From Pseudomonas marginalis (lineage in GTDB: Bacteria > Pseudomonadota > Gammaproteobacteria > Pseudomonadales > Pseudomonadaceae): a DNA stretch of 64,000 bases. How positions within the stretch are numbered: the first letter of the stretch is position 1; every line of letters begins with the position of its first letter. Both the position numbers and the translations under genes were made by a program. Below, piece after piece: positions 1 to 8,873 of this stretch. The notes under the pieces are model-generated. The model searched no databases and was not told the origin of the DNA. It worked only from the letters and a program-made list of their open reading frames with translations. Location of the stretch: assembly GCF_024169655.1 (NCBI RefSeq), contig NZ_JALJWV010000001.1, forward strand, positions 3,229,001 through 3,293,000. Direction: 5' to 3'.

Positions 1-2
1 GA

Positions 3-1148
3 CGCATCGTCAGCGAGGTGGAGGCATATTCGCCGGCGCTGGTGTTTGTCGACTCGTTTCGCTCGGTGGTGCTGGCCAGTCAGACCCAGGACAACCCCAA
101 CAACAATTTGCCGCAGTTCGTTCAGCAACTGGGCATGTTGATGACGACCTGGCAGGCGACGACGTTTCTAATCGGTGAATACTTCACTGAAACAGACACG
201 AACCCGATTTTCACCGTGGCCGATGGTTTGATCTGGCTGCGCCAAAGCGTCGAGCGCAATTCGATGGTGCGCAAGATGGAAATCATGAAAATGCGCGGCC
301 AGCCGACATTGCCCGGCCTGCACACCTTCCGTATCGCCACCTCGGGGATCAAGGTCTTTGCTCCAGCGCCCCTCAACCCGGTTGAAACGCCGCTGAAGTT
401 CCCGATCAAACGCCTGAAAATGGGCGTGCCACGGCTCGACGAAATGCTCGGCGGCGGGTTGCCCCAGGGGTATTCGTTGCTGGTGGCTGGCCCGTCAGGT
501 TCAGGCAAAAGCATTCTGGCGGCGACGTTCCTGGCCGAAGGCGCACGCAATGGTGAAACCGGCGTGATCGCGGTGTTTGAACAACGCCCCAACCACTCGC
601 AAAACGCGATGTTGAGCAACCTGATTCAGACCGGTCAGGTTGGCTTGGTCGATAGCCGGGCACCGGACCTGTCCATCGACGAAGTCGTCCAGTTGCTGCT
701 CAGCGAAATCAGCCGGTTGAACGCCACACGCGTGGTGATCGATTCGCTGTCGGGCTTTGAGTTGGCGCTGGCGCCGACCTTTCGTGAAGACTTCCGTGAG
801 TCGTTGTCGCGCATGGTCACTGCGTTGACACGCGCCGGGGTCAGTGTGTTGATGACATCGGAGTTGGAGGATCGCTACACCGACCTGCGTTTCAGCCCTT
901 ACGGCACAGCCTTTCTTACCGATGCAATCATTGTCCAGCGCTATATTGAAGTGCAGAGCCGTTTGCTGCGGATCATGGCCGTCGTCAAAGTGCGTGCCAG
1001 CGCCCATTCCGATGAGTTGCGCCAGTATCACATCGACGACCACGGCCTGCAGATTGGCGAAATGCTCGCCGATCAGGAGGGGCTGCTGGGCGGTCGTCCG
1101 ACGAGTCACCGCATAGGGACGATACACGCGGGAGATCACAATGTTTGA
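3..1148 (+). CDS. KaiC-like RecA-fold ATPase, 5' end outside the window
   Basis: Partial gene; the frame is open to the first base, so the true start lies upstream. KaiC-family proteins carry two RecA-like ATPase domains. Here the first domain is seen only from its Walker B-like strand (ALVFVDSF), and the second is complete, with a Walker A motif GPSGSGKS encoded near nt 490-513 and a Walker B-like stretch (TRVVIDSL) near nt 733-756. In pseudomonads such proteins usually sit beside histidine kinases and act in signalling rather than in a circadian clock. The next gene, a histidine kinase, starts 9 bp downstream on the same strand, so the two are probably one operon. Family assignment is firm; the signal and partner are unknown. 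Confidence 0.85.
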   Translation, partial: RIVSEVEAYSPALVFVDSFRSVVLASQTQDNPNNNLPQFVQQLGMLMTTWQATTFLIGEYFTETDTNPIFTVADGLIWLRQSVERNSMVRKMEIMKMRGQPTLPGLHTFRIATSGIKVFAPAPLNPVETPLKFPIKRLKMGVPRLDEMLGGGLPQGYSLLVAGPSGSGKSILAATFLAEGARNGETGVIAVFEQRPNHSQNAMLSNLIQTGQVGLVDSRAPDLSIDEVVQLLLSEISRLNATRVVIDSLSGFELALAPTFREDFRESLSRMVTALTRAGVSVLMTSELEDRYTDLRFSPYGTAFLTDAIIVQRYIEVQSRLLRIMAVVKVRASAHSDELRQYHIDDHGLQIGEMLADQEGLLGGRPTSHRIGTIHAGDHNV

Positions 1149-1157
1149 GCCCGACTC

Positions 1158-2192
1158 ATGAGCTATACCAACAGCGAGAACGAGCGTGAGAAGGCGAATG
1201 CCGCTCACGAACTGTTCTTGCTCGGTCAAAAAACGGTTGAGGCGCGCGCCGTATTGGCGGCCCTGCAACAACAGTTGAGCGACGCCAGCAGCCGTCTGGT
1301 GGATACCCAGCAGGTCGAGCAGGTGATCGAGGTCAACCAGCAACTGGTGTTGGCGATACTCCTGGCGCAATCAGACGCTGTAACTCCCCCTCGTTTGGAA
1401 GAACTGAGTTTGTACCAGGAGTTGCGGGAGGCCAACGCGCAACTGGTCATAGCGGCACTCAGTGCCCAGGAACTTCAGGCGACAGCCGAGCGCGCGCTGA
1501 GTCAGCAAAAAAACATACTGGCGATGGTCGCCCATGAGCTGAGAAACCCGCTGACCCCCATCAGTTTGATTGCAGAACGGATGGTGCGCCTGCCCAGCGA
1601 GCAACTGCCGCGAATGCGTGAGTTGATCGAGGGCCAGGTACAGCATATTTCACAACTGGTCGATGACCTGCTGGATGTCTCCCGCGCCAGCACGGGCAAG
1701 CTGCGAATCAATCGCCGCGAGGTCGACATGATGCAGATTCTTGAAGGTGCAATTGATGCCTGTCGCCCGCTCACGACTGCGCAACAGCAGCATTTCGATG
1801 TCGATCTGCCCGATCGCGTTTTGATGATCAATGGCGACCCGGGGCGTCTCGCGCAGATTATCCACAACCTTCTGGCCAATGCAGCCAAATACACGCCCGT
1901 CGGCGGCAGAATCAAACTCTGTGTAACCGTAGAAGGCAGTGTTTTGACAATGACTATTTCCGACAATGGTATTGGCGTTACGGCGCAAGCATTGCCGTTT
2001 ATTTTTGACCCTTATGTTCAAGACTCTCACGCCATAGGTTTCAACGGCGCCGGCCTGGGTATTGGATTGACGGTCGTTCGAGAGTTGGTTGAAGCACACG
2101 GGGGAACGGTGACGGGAATGAGCGAGGGGGATGGAAAAGGAAGTGAGTTTGTGGTGACGCTACCGCTGGCAGCCAGCCAGAAAGGACCATGA
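1158..2192 (+). CDS. Soluble sensor histidine kinase
   Basis: A 344-residue kinase without membrane segments. Residues 1-115 form a helical, probably coiled-coil region. The dimerisation/phosphoacceptor box MVAHELRNP places the phosphorylated histidine at about residue 126. The ATPase domain shows an N box (NLLANAAKYTP), a G1 box (DNGIG) and a G2 box (GAGLGIGL). The lack of a sensor or transmembrane domain and the 9 bp gap from the KaiC-like gene suggest that the ATPase supplies the input. No response regulator follows; the next gene is convergent. The ATG start has no strong ribosome binding site, consistent with coupling to the upstream gene. Confidence 0.9.
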   Translation: MSYTNSENEREKANAAHELFLLGQKTVEARAVLAALQQQLSDASSRLVDTQQVEQVIEVNQQLVLAILLAQSDAVTPPRLEELSLYQELREANAQLVIAALSAQELQATAERALSQQKNILAMVAHELRNPLTPISLIAERMVRLPSEQLPRMRELIEGQVQHISQLVDDLLDVSRASTGKLRINRREVDMMQILEGAIDACRPLTTAQQQHFDVDLPDRVLMINGDPGRLAQIIHNLLANAAKYTPVGGRIKLCVTVEGSVLTMTISDNGIGVTAQALPFIFDPYVQDSHAIGFNGAGLGIGLTVVRELVEAHGGTVTGMSEGDGKGSEFVVTLPLAASQKGP

Positions 2193-2259
2193 ACAGCTTT
2201 ACACCCTCGGGGCCGAAAACAGACCTTCATTCGTGTCGGCCAACGACGAAGTGAAGTAA

Positions 2260-2280
2260 GTCAGCACGTCTTGTGCTGAC
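2260..2280. terminator. Hairpin between convergent genes
   Basis: GTCAGCAC and GTGCTGAC form an 8 bp perfect stem with a 5 nt loop. It sits between the ends of the kinase gene and the convergent TetR gene. No run of T follows on either strand, so it is only a possible terminator. Confidence 0.4.
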
Positions 2281-2308
2281 AACCCTCTGTTCCCTATGCG
2301 AAATGAAC

Positions 2309-2884
2309 CTACGATTGAATAGGTAATGATGCGGTCATCTTCGCGTGACACACCGCCAGAATTTCATCCGCCAGCGCCGAGTCGTCAGGACAGGCGCGCG
2401 ATAACACGATAGCGCCGACCGCACGCGCCAGCAGATCGATCATTGCCTCCCTAGCCTCACCCGCTGGCGCATCCGCCCTGGTCGGGTATTTTTCGCCGAG
2501 AACTTGCAGCGTGCGCTCAATGCCCTCAGAGAATGCTGACTTCAAATCGCCGGACTGACGCGCAGCGTCGCCGCACAAAGCCGCCATGGTGCAACCCGTG
2601 CCGCGCCCGTCGCGATGATCCCTGGACACATACACATCGATGAAATCCTTGATGCTCAGTGATTCAGCGCTGCTCAGCGATTGCGCAAGGCTGTTGGCCG
2701 AGGCCTCAGCCATCAAGTCGGCCTTCGAACCGAAATGTTTGTAGAAACCGCCATGGGTGAAACCGGCAGCGGCCATCAAATCGGCCACGCCGACACCGTC
2801 AAAACCGCGTTCGCGAAACAGGCCCGAGGCCGTTTCGACGATGTGTTCCCGATTTGCCTGGGCCTGGGCCTTGGTCACCCGCAT
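2309..2884 (-). CDS. TetR-family transcriptional repressor
   Basis: A 191-residue protein starting MRVTKAQA. I chose this internal ATG over an upstream one at 2962 because GAGG lies 8 nt before it and because TetR proteins normally begin close to the first helix. The N-terminal helix-turn-helix is typical (FDGVGVADLMAAAGFTHG, then FYKHFGSKADL). The C-terminal ligand domain contains a cysteine pattern (GCTMAAL) common in the NemR/AcrR-like set. It is divergent from the old yellow enzyme gene with about 150 bp between the starts, so it most likely represses that operon and responds to an electrophile or quinone. The ligand is inferred only. Confidence 0.88.
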   Translation of the reverse strand: MRVTKAQAQANREHIVETASGLFRERGFDGVGVADLMAAAGFTHGGFYKHFGSKADLMAEASANSLAQSLSSAESLSIKDFIDVYVSRDHRDGRGTGCTMAALCGDAARQSGDLKSAFSEGIERTLQVLGEKYPTRADAPAGEAREAMIDLLARAVGAIVLSRACPDDSALADEILAVCHAKMTASLPIQS

Positions 2885-3031
2885 GTTCGATACCTCGTTC
2901 CCGCTTGGAAAATGGTGGGTTGATGATACATAGATGTTGGTCATAATCAAAGTTATTGACAACTTAGATTTCGATCATCATCCTAAATGCCAGCAATGTG
3001 AAATTCACCAACGGGCACGGAACAAACACCC

Positions 3032-4132
3032 ATGAGCGACCATAATCTGTTTACCCCTTACACGCTTGGCGCGCTGAAACTGTCAAATCGCGTGGTTCTC
3101 GCCCCGCTGACGCGCAATCGCGCCGGGAAAGGCTTTGTACCGAGTGAATTTGCTGCGGCCTATTACAGCCAGCGGGCCAGCGCGGGCTTGCTGATTTCCG
3201 AAGCCTCGCAGATATCCCAGCAGGGACAGGGCTATCAGGACACGCCAGGCATTTACACACCGGCTCAGATACAGGGATGGCGCAAGGTGACCGATGCCGT
3301 ACACGCCAAGGGCGGGAGAATTTTCCTGCAACTGTGGCATGTGGGTCGTGTTTCCCACGTCGATCTGCAACCGCACGGCGCGGCGCCGGTAGCCCCTTCG
3401 GCGCTGCGTCCCGCGACCAAGGTGTTCGTCAATAACCGCTTCGAGGACGTTTCCGAGCCGCGAGCATTGGACGCTGACGAATTACCGGGCATCGTCAACG
3501 ATTTCCGCCAAGCGGCGGCAAACGCCATTGCCGCAGGCTTCGATGGCGTGGAAATCCACGGTGCAAACGGCTATTTGCTGGATCAGTTCATCAAGGATGG
3601 CGCCAACCTGCGTACCGATGCCTATGGCGGCTCGATCGAAAACCGTGCGCGTCTGCTGCTGGAAGTGACGGCCGCGGTAGCCGCCGAGATTGGTGCGGAT
3701 CGCACGGGCATTCGCCTTTCGCCTGTCTCGCCGGCCAATGGTGTATCGAGCAGTGATCCACAGGCTCAGTTCGATTACATCGTTGATCAGCTCAACGCTC
3801 TGGACATCGTTTATCTACACGTCGTCGAAGGCGCGACCGGCGGGCCACGCGACGTGGCGCCCTTTGATTTCGACGCCTTGCGCCAGCGCTTCAAGAACAC
3901 TTACATCGCCAACAACGGCTATGACCTGGACCTGGCCACGGCCCGCCTTGCGCATGACAAGGCCGACCTGATCGCGTTTGGCCGGCCTTTTATCGCCAAC
4001 CCCGATCTGGTGGAGCGGCTCAAGACCGATGCGCCACTGTCCGCCTTCGACCCCTCCACGCTCTACGGCGGCGGCGCGGCGGGATACATCGACTACCCCA
4101 CGCTTGCCGAATCCAGCACCCGCGCGAACTAA
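3032..4132 (+). CDS. Old yellow enzyme family alkene reductase (NemA/XenB-like)
   Basis: A 366-residue FMN-dependent NAD(P)H oxidoreductase that reduces activated C=C bonds of enones, maleimides or nitro compounds. The substrate-binding pair is visible as H176 and N179 (EIHGANGYL), followed by the proton donor tyrosine Y181. FMN-binding segments near the N-terminus (LAPLTRNRAG) and the C-terminus (FGRPFIANPDL) are intact. Length matches the family. It is the first gene after the divergent TetR regulator and is followed on the same strand by an SDR, a hydrolase remnant and a medium-chain reductase, suggesting an inducible detoxification operon. The actual substrate cannot be read from the sequence. 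Confidence 0.92.
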   Translation: MSDHNLFTPYTLGALKLSNRVVLAPLTRNRAGKGFVPSEFAAAYYSQRASAGLLISEASQISQQGQGYQDTPGIYTPAQIQGWRKVTDAVHAKGGRIFLQLWHVGRVSHVDLQPHGAAPVAPSALRPATKVFVNNRFEDVSEPRALDADELPGIVNDFRQAAANAIAAGFDGVEIHGANGYLLDQFIKDGANLRTDAYGGSIENRARLLLEVTAAVAAEIGADRTGIRLSPVSPANGVSSSDPQAQFDYIVDQLNALDIVYLHVVEGATGGPRDVAPFDFDALRQRFKNTYIANNGYDLDLATARLAHDKADLIAFGRPFIANPDLVERLKTDAPLSAFDPSTLYGGGAAGYIDYPTLAESSTRAN

Positions 4133-4198
4133 GCATTGGCTGATCGAGCCCGGTTTTATTCGTGCATCAATCCACGTTCCAGATAAAGAGCTGACATC

Positions 4199-4987
4199 AT
4201 GACGACTTACCCTACCGTTCTCATCACTGGCGCTTCCACTGGCATCGGCGCGGTTTACGCCGAGCGTTTTGCCCAACGTGGGCATGATCTGGTGTTGGTC
4301 GCCCGCGACCACACGCGCCTGGAAACGCTCGCCGCAAAGTTGCGTGGCGAACACAACGTCGCCGTTGAAGTGCTTGCGGCCGACCTGACTCAACTCAGCG
4401 ACCTGCACACCGTCGAAGCGCGCCTGCGGGATGACGCGCGCATCGGCATCCTCGTCAACAATGCCGGTGCCGCGCAGTCCGGCAGCTTCATCGAGCAAAG
4501 CACCGACAGCGTGGCGCAACTGGTGGCCCTCAACACCACTGCGCTGGTGCGACTCGCCAGCGCCATCGCGCCACGCCTGGCCAAAGCCGGTGAAGGCGCA
4601 ATCATCAACATCGGTTCGGTGGTGGGCCTGGCGCCTGAGTTTGGCATGTCGGTCTATGGGGCGACCAAGGCGTTTGTGCTGTTCCTTTCCCAAGGCCTGA
4701 GCCTGGAACTTTCGCCTCAGGGTGTTTATGTGCAAGCCGTATTGCCCGCCGCCACCCGCACGGAGATTTGGGACCGCGCCGGGATCGACATCAACACCTT
4801 GAGCGAAGTCATGGAAGTGGCTGACCTGGTCGATGCCGCACTGGTCGGCTTCGACCGCCGCGAACCGGTGACCATTCCGCCGCTGCAAGAAGGCGAGCGC
4901 TGGGATGCCCTGCAAACCGCACGTCAGGGGCTTTTGGCGCAGATCAGACAGTCCGTCGTGGCGCCGCGCTATTTGACTGAAGTCTGA
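4199..4987 (+). CDS. SDR-family NAD(P)-dependent oxidoreductase
   Basis: A 262-residue classical short-chain dehydrogenase. The cofactor motif TGASTGIG is at residues 10-17, NNAG follows the fourth strand, and the catalytic YGATK motif is at about residues 151-155 with the serine in NIGSVVG upstream. The C-terminus (VTIPPLQEGERWDAL) resembles the DltE/YqjQ-like subgroup. It lies 66 bp after the old yellow enzyme gene and is probably cotranscribed under the TetR regulator. Substrate unknown. Confidence 0.9.
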   Translation: MTTYPTVLITGASTGIGAVYAERFAQRGHDLVLVARDHTRLETLAAKLRGEHNVAVEVLAADLTQLSDLHTVEARLRDDARIGILVNNAGAAQSGSFIEQSTDSVAQLVALNTTALVRLASAIAPRLAKAGEGAIINIGSVVGLAPEFGMSVYGATKAFVLFLSQGLSLELSPQGVYVQAVLPAATRTEIWDRAGIDINTLSEVMEVADLVDAALVGFDRREPVTIPPLQEGERWDALQTARQGLLAQIRQSVVAPRYLTEV

Positions 4988-5034
4988 ACCCTGTCGAGCC
5001 GGTCGGCCTCGCCTCGCAATCTCACGGGATAAAC

Positions 5035-5373
5035 ATGACTCTTTTGGCTAGAAGCAATCCTCCCGGTTCGCCGTCGTCATTTGTCCACGCGGCGAACCAG
5101 TCGGTTCTGATGGGCGGGATACCTTTTGCCTATCGCGATCCGGGCTCCAGAACGCAGGTCCCGCGGGTCATGTTCAACCATTGGGGGGCCGTGCTGGATA
5201 ACTTTGACCCCAGGATCATTGACGGTCTGGCAAAAAACCGGCGTGTCATCACCACCGATTACCGTGGTATCGGTGGCTCGGGGGGCGCCACGCCGTTGAC
5301 CGTCGGTGAAATGGCTGTGGTTGCCGGGGCCGCGCCCCGCTCTCATTCAACCAACAAGAGCGCTGCAACATGA
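5035..5373 (+). pseudogene. Truncated alpha/beta hydrolase remnant
   Basis: The first 97 or so residues match the N-terminal part of alpha/beta hydrolases of about 270-290 residues: a strand and oxyanion region (RVMFNHWGAVLDNFDP) and a TTDYRGIGGSGG segment. The reading then breaks off after LTVGEMA and ends in an unrelated tail. The nucleophile elbow (GxSxG) and the catalytic aspartate and histidine are absent, so the product cannot be an active hydrolase. The simplest reading is an internal deletion of several hundred bases. The stop codon overlaps the next gene's start (ATGA), so translational coupling to the downstream reductase has survived. Confidence 0.75.
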
Positions 5374-6377
5374 AGGCATTTTTTATCGACCGCTACGGCA
5401 AGCAGAACGGAATGCTTGGCGAAGTGCCCGACCCTGCGGTCGGTGAGCATGACGTTCTGATCCAGGTGCGTGCAACGAGCGTGAACCCGTTGGACTCGAA
5501 GATCAGAACCGGGGAATTCAAACTGATCCTGCCTTATACATTTCCATTGGTCTTGGGTAACGACCTGGCGGGGGTGGTCGTTCGCACAGGCTCGGCGGTG
5601 AAGCGATTCAATCCGGGAGACGAAGTCTACGCACGCCCTCCCGAGGATCGGATCGGGACATTTGCCGAACTGATCGCCGTGAACGAAAACGCGCTCGCGC
5701 TGAAACCCTCGAACCTGGACATGGCCGAGGCGGCGTCCGTCCCCTTGGCCGCCTTGACGGCCTGGCAGGCGCTGGTTGAGACCGCCCAGCTGAAAAAAGG
5801 CCAGAAGGTGTTGATTCATGCCGGCTCCGGCGGTGTCGGCACATTTGCCATCCAACTCGCCAAACACCTCGGCGCTTTCGTTGCGACCACCACCAGCACG
5901 GCGAATGTCGAATGGGTGAAGGCGCTCGGGGCGGATGTGGTCATCGATTACAAGCAGCAAGATTTTGCAACCGAATTGCACGATTTCGACGTGGTATTGA
6001 ACAGCCTGGGCAACGATGTACTGATGAAATCAGTCGAGGTTCTCAAGCCTGGCGGACAGCTCATTTCCCTCTCCGGACCACCGACGGCAGCCTTTGCCCA
6101 AGCGCAAGGCTTGTCCTGGATGCTGCGGCAAGTCATGCGCCTGCTGAGCAGCGGGATTCGTAGAAAAGCTCGCAAACACGGGGTGAGCTATGCATTTTTG
6201 TTTATGCGGGCCAGCGGCGTACAACTGCAAAAAATCACCTCGCTTATCGAAGCTGGCGTCATCAAACCGGTCATTGATCGTTCCTTCCCTTTTGAATCGA
6301 CGGCAGAGGCGTTGCGGTACGTCGAGCAGGGCAGATCAAAAGGCAAAGTCACCATAACCTTCCATGGATTGCCTTAG
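5370..6377 (+). CDS. Quinone-oxidoreductase-like NADP-dependent reductase (MDR superfamily)
   Basis: A 335-residue medium-chain dehydrogenase/reductase. The GroES-like N-terminus (residues 1-120) has the family pattern LGNDLAGVV, and the Rossmann domain shows HAGSGGVGTFAIQLAKHLG. The zinc-binding cysteines of true alcohol dehydrogenases are absent, which places it in the zinc-independent quinone reductase branch. It likely reduces quinones or enals with NADPH, in line with the old yellow enzyme upstream. Its start overlaps the hydrolase remnant by 4 bp. It is the last intact gene of the set; the exporter gene that follows is interrupted. Confidence 0.88.
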   Translation: MKAFFIDRYGKQNGMLGEVPDPAVGEHDVLIQVRATSVNPLDSKIRTGEFKLILPYTFPLVLGNDLAGVVVRTGSAVKRFNPGDEVYARPPEDRIGTFAELIAVNENALALKPSNLDMAEAASVPLAALTAWQALVETAQLKKGQKVLIHAGSGGVGTFAIQLAKHLGAFVATTTSTANVEWVKALGADVVIDYKQQDFATELHDFDVVLNSLGNDVLMKSVEVLKPGGQLISLSGPPTAAFAQAQGLSWMLRQVMRLLSSGIRRKARKHGVSYAFLFMRASGVQLQKITSLIEAGVIKPVIDRSFPFESTAEALRYVEQGRSKGKVTITFHGLP

Positions 6378-6427
6378 CCCCTCAAGCCGCTTTATCCTCG
6401 ACCCTCCCCGCCCGACCCGGAGTCGCC

Positions 6428-6792
6428 ATGGACCTCGCCCCCCTCGCCCTCTTCCTCCCCGCCTGTTTTGCCCTGAACATGGCACCCGGCCCAAACAACC
6501 TGCTGTCGGTCAGCAACGCCACGCGCTACGGCTACCGCACTGCCTGTCTCGCCGGCATCGGCCGCCTGCTTGCCTTCTCCGGCATGATCGCCCTCGCCTC
6601 CGCCGGATTGGCGGTGGTACTGCAAACGTCGGCGTTGTTGTTCTATGCGATCAAGATCGTCGGGGCGGCGTATCTGTTGTATCTGGCGATTCAGCTATGG
6701 CGGGCCGACCCGCAGATGCAGGACGAATCGGTTACGGCCAAGGGAGGAATATGGGCGCTGGCGCGTCAGGAGTTTTTGGTGGCAGCGGGCAA
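6428..6792 (+). pseudogene. LysE-family exporter, 5' half of interrupted gene
   Basis: Encodes the first half of a LysE/RhtB-type amino-acid exporter: an N-terminal transmembrane helix, the family motif MAPGPNN, and helices ending near the RQEFLVAAG motif at about residue 120. The reading frame then runs into foreign sequence and stops at 6814. The missing half (SNPKAILVFTAFLPQF onward) is found in the same orientation at 10989-11248. The gene is therefore split by a 4.2 kb insertion and is almost certainly non-functional. Confidence 0.9.
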
Positions 6793-6828
6793 GCCTGATG
6801 ATGGGCAATATTAATTCTTCTGACTGAC

Positions 6829-7019
6829 TGCTTTCGGCCGACGGTGTTGAAAAAGTCGCTCAGCTCGAACTGCCTGGAAATCGACCGGGCAAAACGCCAT
6901 TTTTGCTTGCTGCTACGTATATTCTGAGCCCGGAAGCCTCAGCCAAAAGTACGGATTTCAATCTCCGAAGCGTACTTTTCTGCCGCGGAAACCAAAGCTG
7001 ACGTTTTCAACAGTATCGA
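6829..7019 (+). repeat. MITE-like repeat, diverged copy
   Basis: About 190 bp with terminal inverted repeats (GTGTTGAAAAAGTCG at the left, GTTTTCAACAGTATCG at the right). Same orientation as the copy at 8336 and clearly related along its whole length (for example GGATTTCAATCTC near the right half), but with many substitutions. It has no coding capacity. Confidence 0.8.
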
Positions 7020-7233
7020 CCTGTAGCGGCCATTGCCCGATCACTCAAAACGGCCGATTGAAGTACTAACGAAACAGTAACGACTCAGATTAATGGTGGA
7101 CGAAAGCGTCTGCCTCGCATGCAAAACATTACTTGAGGTCCGTGGGTTTCGAGAATTTTTATACACGGCCACTTCTAGCCGCCCTCGCTGATTTATAGTC
7201 AACCAGTGCTCAACTTCGGTTTGAATTATTTAA

Positions 7234-8094
7234 TTACCATACTTTTATAGGAAACTTTTGATACGCCACTGAACCCTTACTCATTGCGTCTAGCCTGGCG
7301 TGGTCGAATCTGTCGTGACTTACGATCAGATTTCTCAGCTTTGTGAAAAGCTTATCCGCTTTTTCATCTATGAACTCACCTAATTGTAATTCGCATAAGC
7401 GTGCAAAAGCTTCTGCTCGAAGTCCAAGAGCTACCGCAAAATGATAAATAGCAAGGCGCCGACGTTCCTTGTCCCAATATTGCAGTGTTTTTACACCCTC
7501 TGCTTCAGAGTGCTCAAATATTTCGCCAATTCCTACTAAGGCTGACATTTCATCTGAAAAGCTATGAACGGAATCACACAACGGTGCATAATAAGCGTAG
7601 TAAGTATTCTCCCATCCCAAAGCCTTGAATAAACCTTTGCCACCAGGATATCTAGCGACATCGGCCCATTTTTCATTGAAGTGCGATAACATAGAAGCAC
7701 CATTTTTCTGCCTCGCTTGGGCCGCAGGGTTTTGAGCATCTTGCGACTCAAGATATGCTGCCCAAGCTTTTCCGTTGCTTTCGATCAGTTGATTGCTGCT
7801 ACGCAGTAGGGCACGGCCATTATCTCCTTCATCGATACCCACATAGAGCTTATTGGCAGATTGCTCCATCACTACGCGCGATAGGGCTTCAAGCGTCGAA
7901 TATGATTTGTTCTTGAGGCATTCGCAAGCTTGACGGCAAAACTCACCAATTATGCGTAGGTAGTGTCGTATGATTAATCGTTGAGTGTCGTCTGTTAGAG
8001 CAGCCAAAAGCGGATCCTTGTGTTTTTTGATCAGCTCTTCTAAATCCGAATTGAAGTTCAAGATTGTGTAGGTGTCCTTCTTCAAGTCAATCAC
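7234..8094 (-). CDS. Hypothetical protein, possibly DUF5677-like
   Basis: A 286-residue, mostly helical soluble protein with no signal peptide or membrane segment. I do not recognise it with certainty; the pattern LSRVVMEQSANKLY followed by a later segment with HSF and FEHSEAEG resembles proteins annotated as DUF5677, which often occur in mobile islands. Codons are AT-rich and unlike the chromosomal genes around the island. It is divergent from the ATPase gene, with about 780 bp and one MITE between them. It may be a partner of the ATPase or independent cargo; the sequence does not decide this. Confidence 0.6.
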   Translation of the reverse strand: MIDLKKDTYTILNFNSDLEELIKKHKDPLLAALTDDTQRLIIRHYLRIIGEFCRQACECLKNKSYSTLEALSRVVMEQSANKLYVGIDEGDNGRALLRSSNQLIESNGKAWAAYLESQDAQNPAAQARQKNGASMLSHFNEKWADVARYPGGKGLFKALGWENTYYAYYAPLCDSVHSFSDEMSALVGIGEIFEHSEAEGVKTLQYWDKERRRLAIYHFAVALGLRAEAFARLCELQLGEFIDEKADKLFTKLRNLIVSHDRFDHARLDAMSKGSVAYQKFPIKVW

Positions 8095-8152
8095 TGCTGG
8101 TCCTTCTTAATTTAAACAGGGTTTACGATCGACGTAGACTACGTAATTTCCC

Positions 8153-8335
8153 TCATTTTGGGGAGTAGTTGCGCACAAAACGCTTAAGCGTATCGCTGCT
8201 CATAGCTCGTGTCCCCTTCTGGCGGCTGCTGCTTAGAACGCCAATGCGCGTGTAAGCAGCGAAGGATGCATTTTGGTGGTGGAACCACGCACTGACCGGC
8301 AGTTGCGCGGAGGATAGTATGTCTCGTTGAATGCT
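8153..8335 (-). pseudogene. Unrecognised ORF scrap abutting a MITE
   Basis: About 60 codons in frame on the minus strand, ending with a stop at 8153, read out of the MITE at 8336. The protein tail (including MSSDTLKRFVRNYSPK) looks like real coding sequence whose 5' part was lost when the MITE or a rearrangement arrived. I could not identify the family. Confidence 0.25.
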
Positions 8336-8525
8336 TGCTTTCGACCGATTCTGTTGAAAAAGTCGGTTTTCCAAAACTGCTCGAATATTGATGGGTGAAA
8401 ACACCTTTTTTGCACGCTGCTACGTGAAATCCGAGTCAGGCAGCCTCTGCTGAAGGTAAGGATTTCAATCTCAGACGTGTACTTTTCAGCCGTGGGAACC
8501 AAGCCGGACTTTTTCAACACAATCG
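8336..8525 (+). repeat. MITE copy, left arm of perfect inverted pair
   Basis: 190 bp, identical base for base to the reverse complement of 10765-10954. The termini are CGATTCTGTTGAAAAAGTCGG and the reverse complement of a matching end (CGATTGTGTTGAAAAAGTCC). The near-terminal TGCTTTCGAC flank is also shared. Short ORFs across it are artefacts. Confidence 0.92.
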
Positions 8526-8582
8526 CCCCATTGCAGCCCGCCAGCACCGGCAGATAACGGCCAGAGCGGTCATCTAGTCTGT

Positions 8583-8632
8583 CGAACCAAATCGGGTCGC
8601 TTCAGAATGATTTTGCTCTCTATTTTGGTTCG
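8583..8632 (+). ncRNA. Possible structured RNA element upstream of the ATPase gene
   Basis: CGAACCAAA (8583-8591) and TTTGGTTCG (8624-8632) form a 9 bp perfect stem around a 32 nt loop. It lies in the 348 bp non-coding stretch between the left MITE and the ATPase gene and is followed 56 bp later by a terminator-like sequence. A short transcript is possible, but there is no direct evidence of one. Confidence 0.25.
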
Positions 8633-8687
8633 CACTGCAATGCTGCCTTCGTCTAACCACCGAGTGACAAAATCTACGACAAGTGAT

Positions 8688-8708
8688 GGCAAATTGCCTC
8701 TTTTTTTT
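8688..8708 (+). terminator. Terminator-like hairpin with T-run
   Basis: GGCAAATTGCC followed by TC and eight T. The stem is short (4-5 bp), so this is a weak intrinsic terminator. It lies about 165 bp before the ATPase start, so it would end a transcript arising just inside the left MITE rather than the ATPase mRNA. Confidence 0.4.
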
Positions 8709-8873
8709 GATACGATTTAACTTCTGTTTCGTGATGGTCTTCCTGAATATCAGAAATGCCTCCGCCTTTCTGAAAGTTTAAATCGGTTTAGGTCATCCCG
8801 GCTACAGTTTCATCAGGCAGAACAGTCTTAACTCTGTCCGATTTCAATATATTGATATAAATGGATTTATCCT

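Noticed and set aside
2940..3000. TTGACA promoter for the old yellow enzyme gene
   Set aside because: TTGACA at 2956 has no acceptable -10 box at 16-18 bp, and no clear TetR palindrome could be defined.
8526..8873. Retron (reverse transcriptase plus ncRNA) hypothesis for the ATPase locus
   Set aside because: No reverse transcriptase gene or its catalytic YADD-type motif is present in the island.
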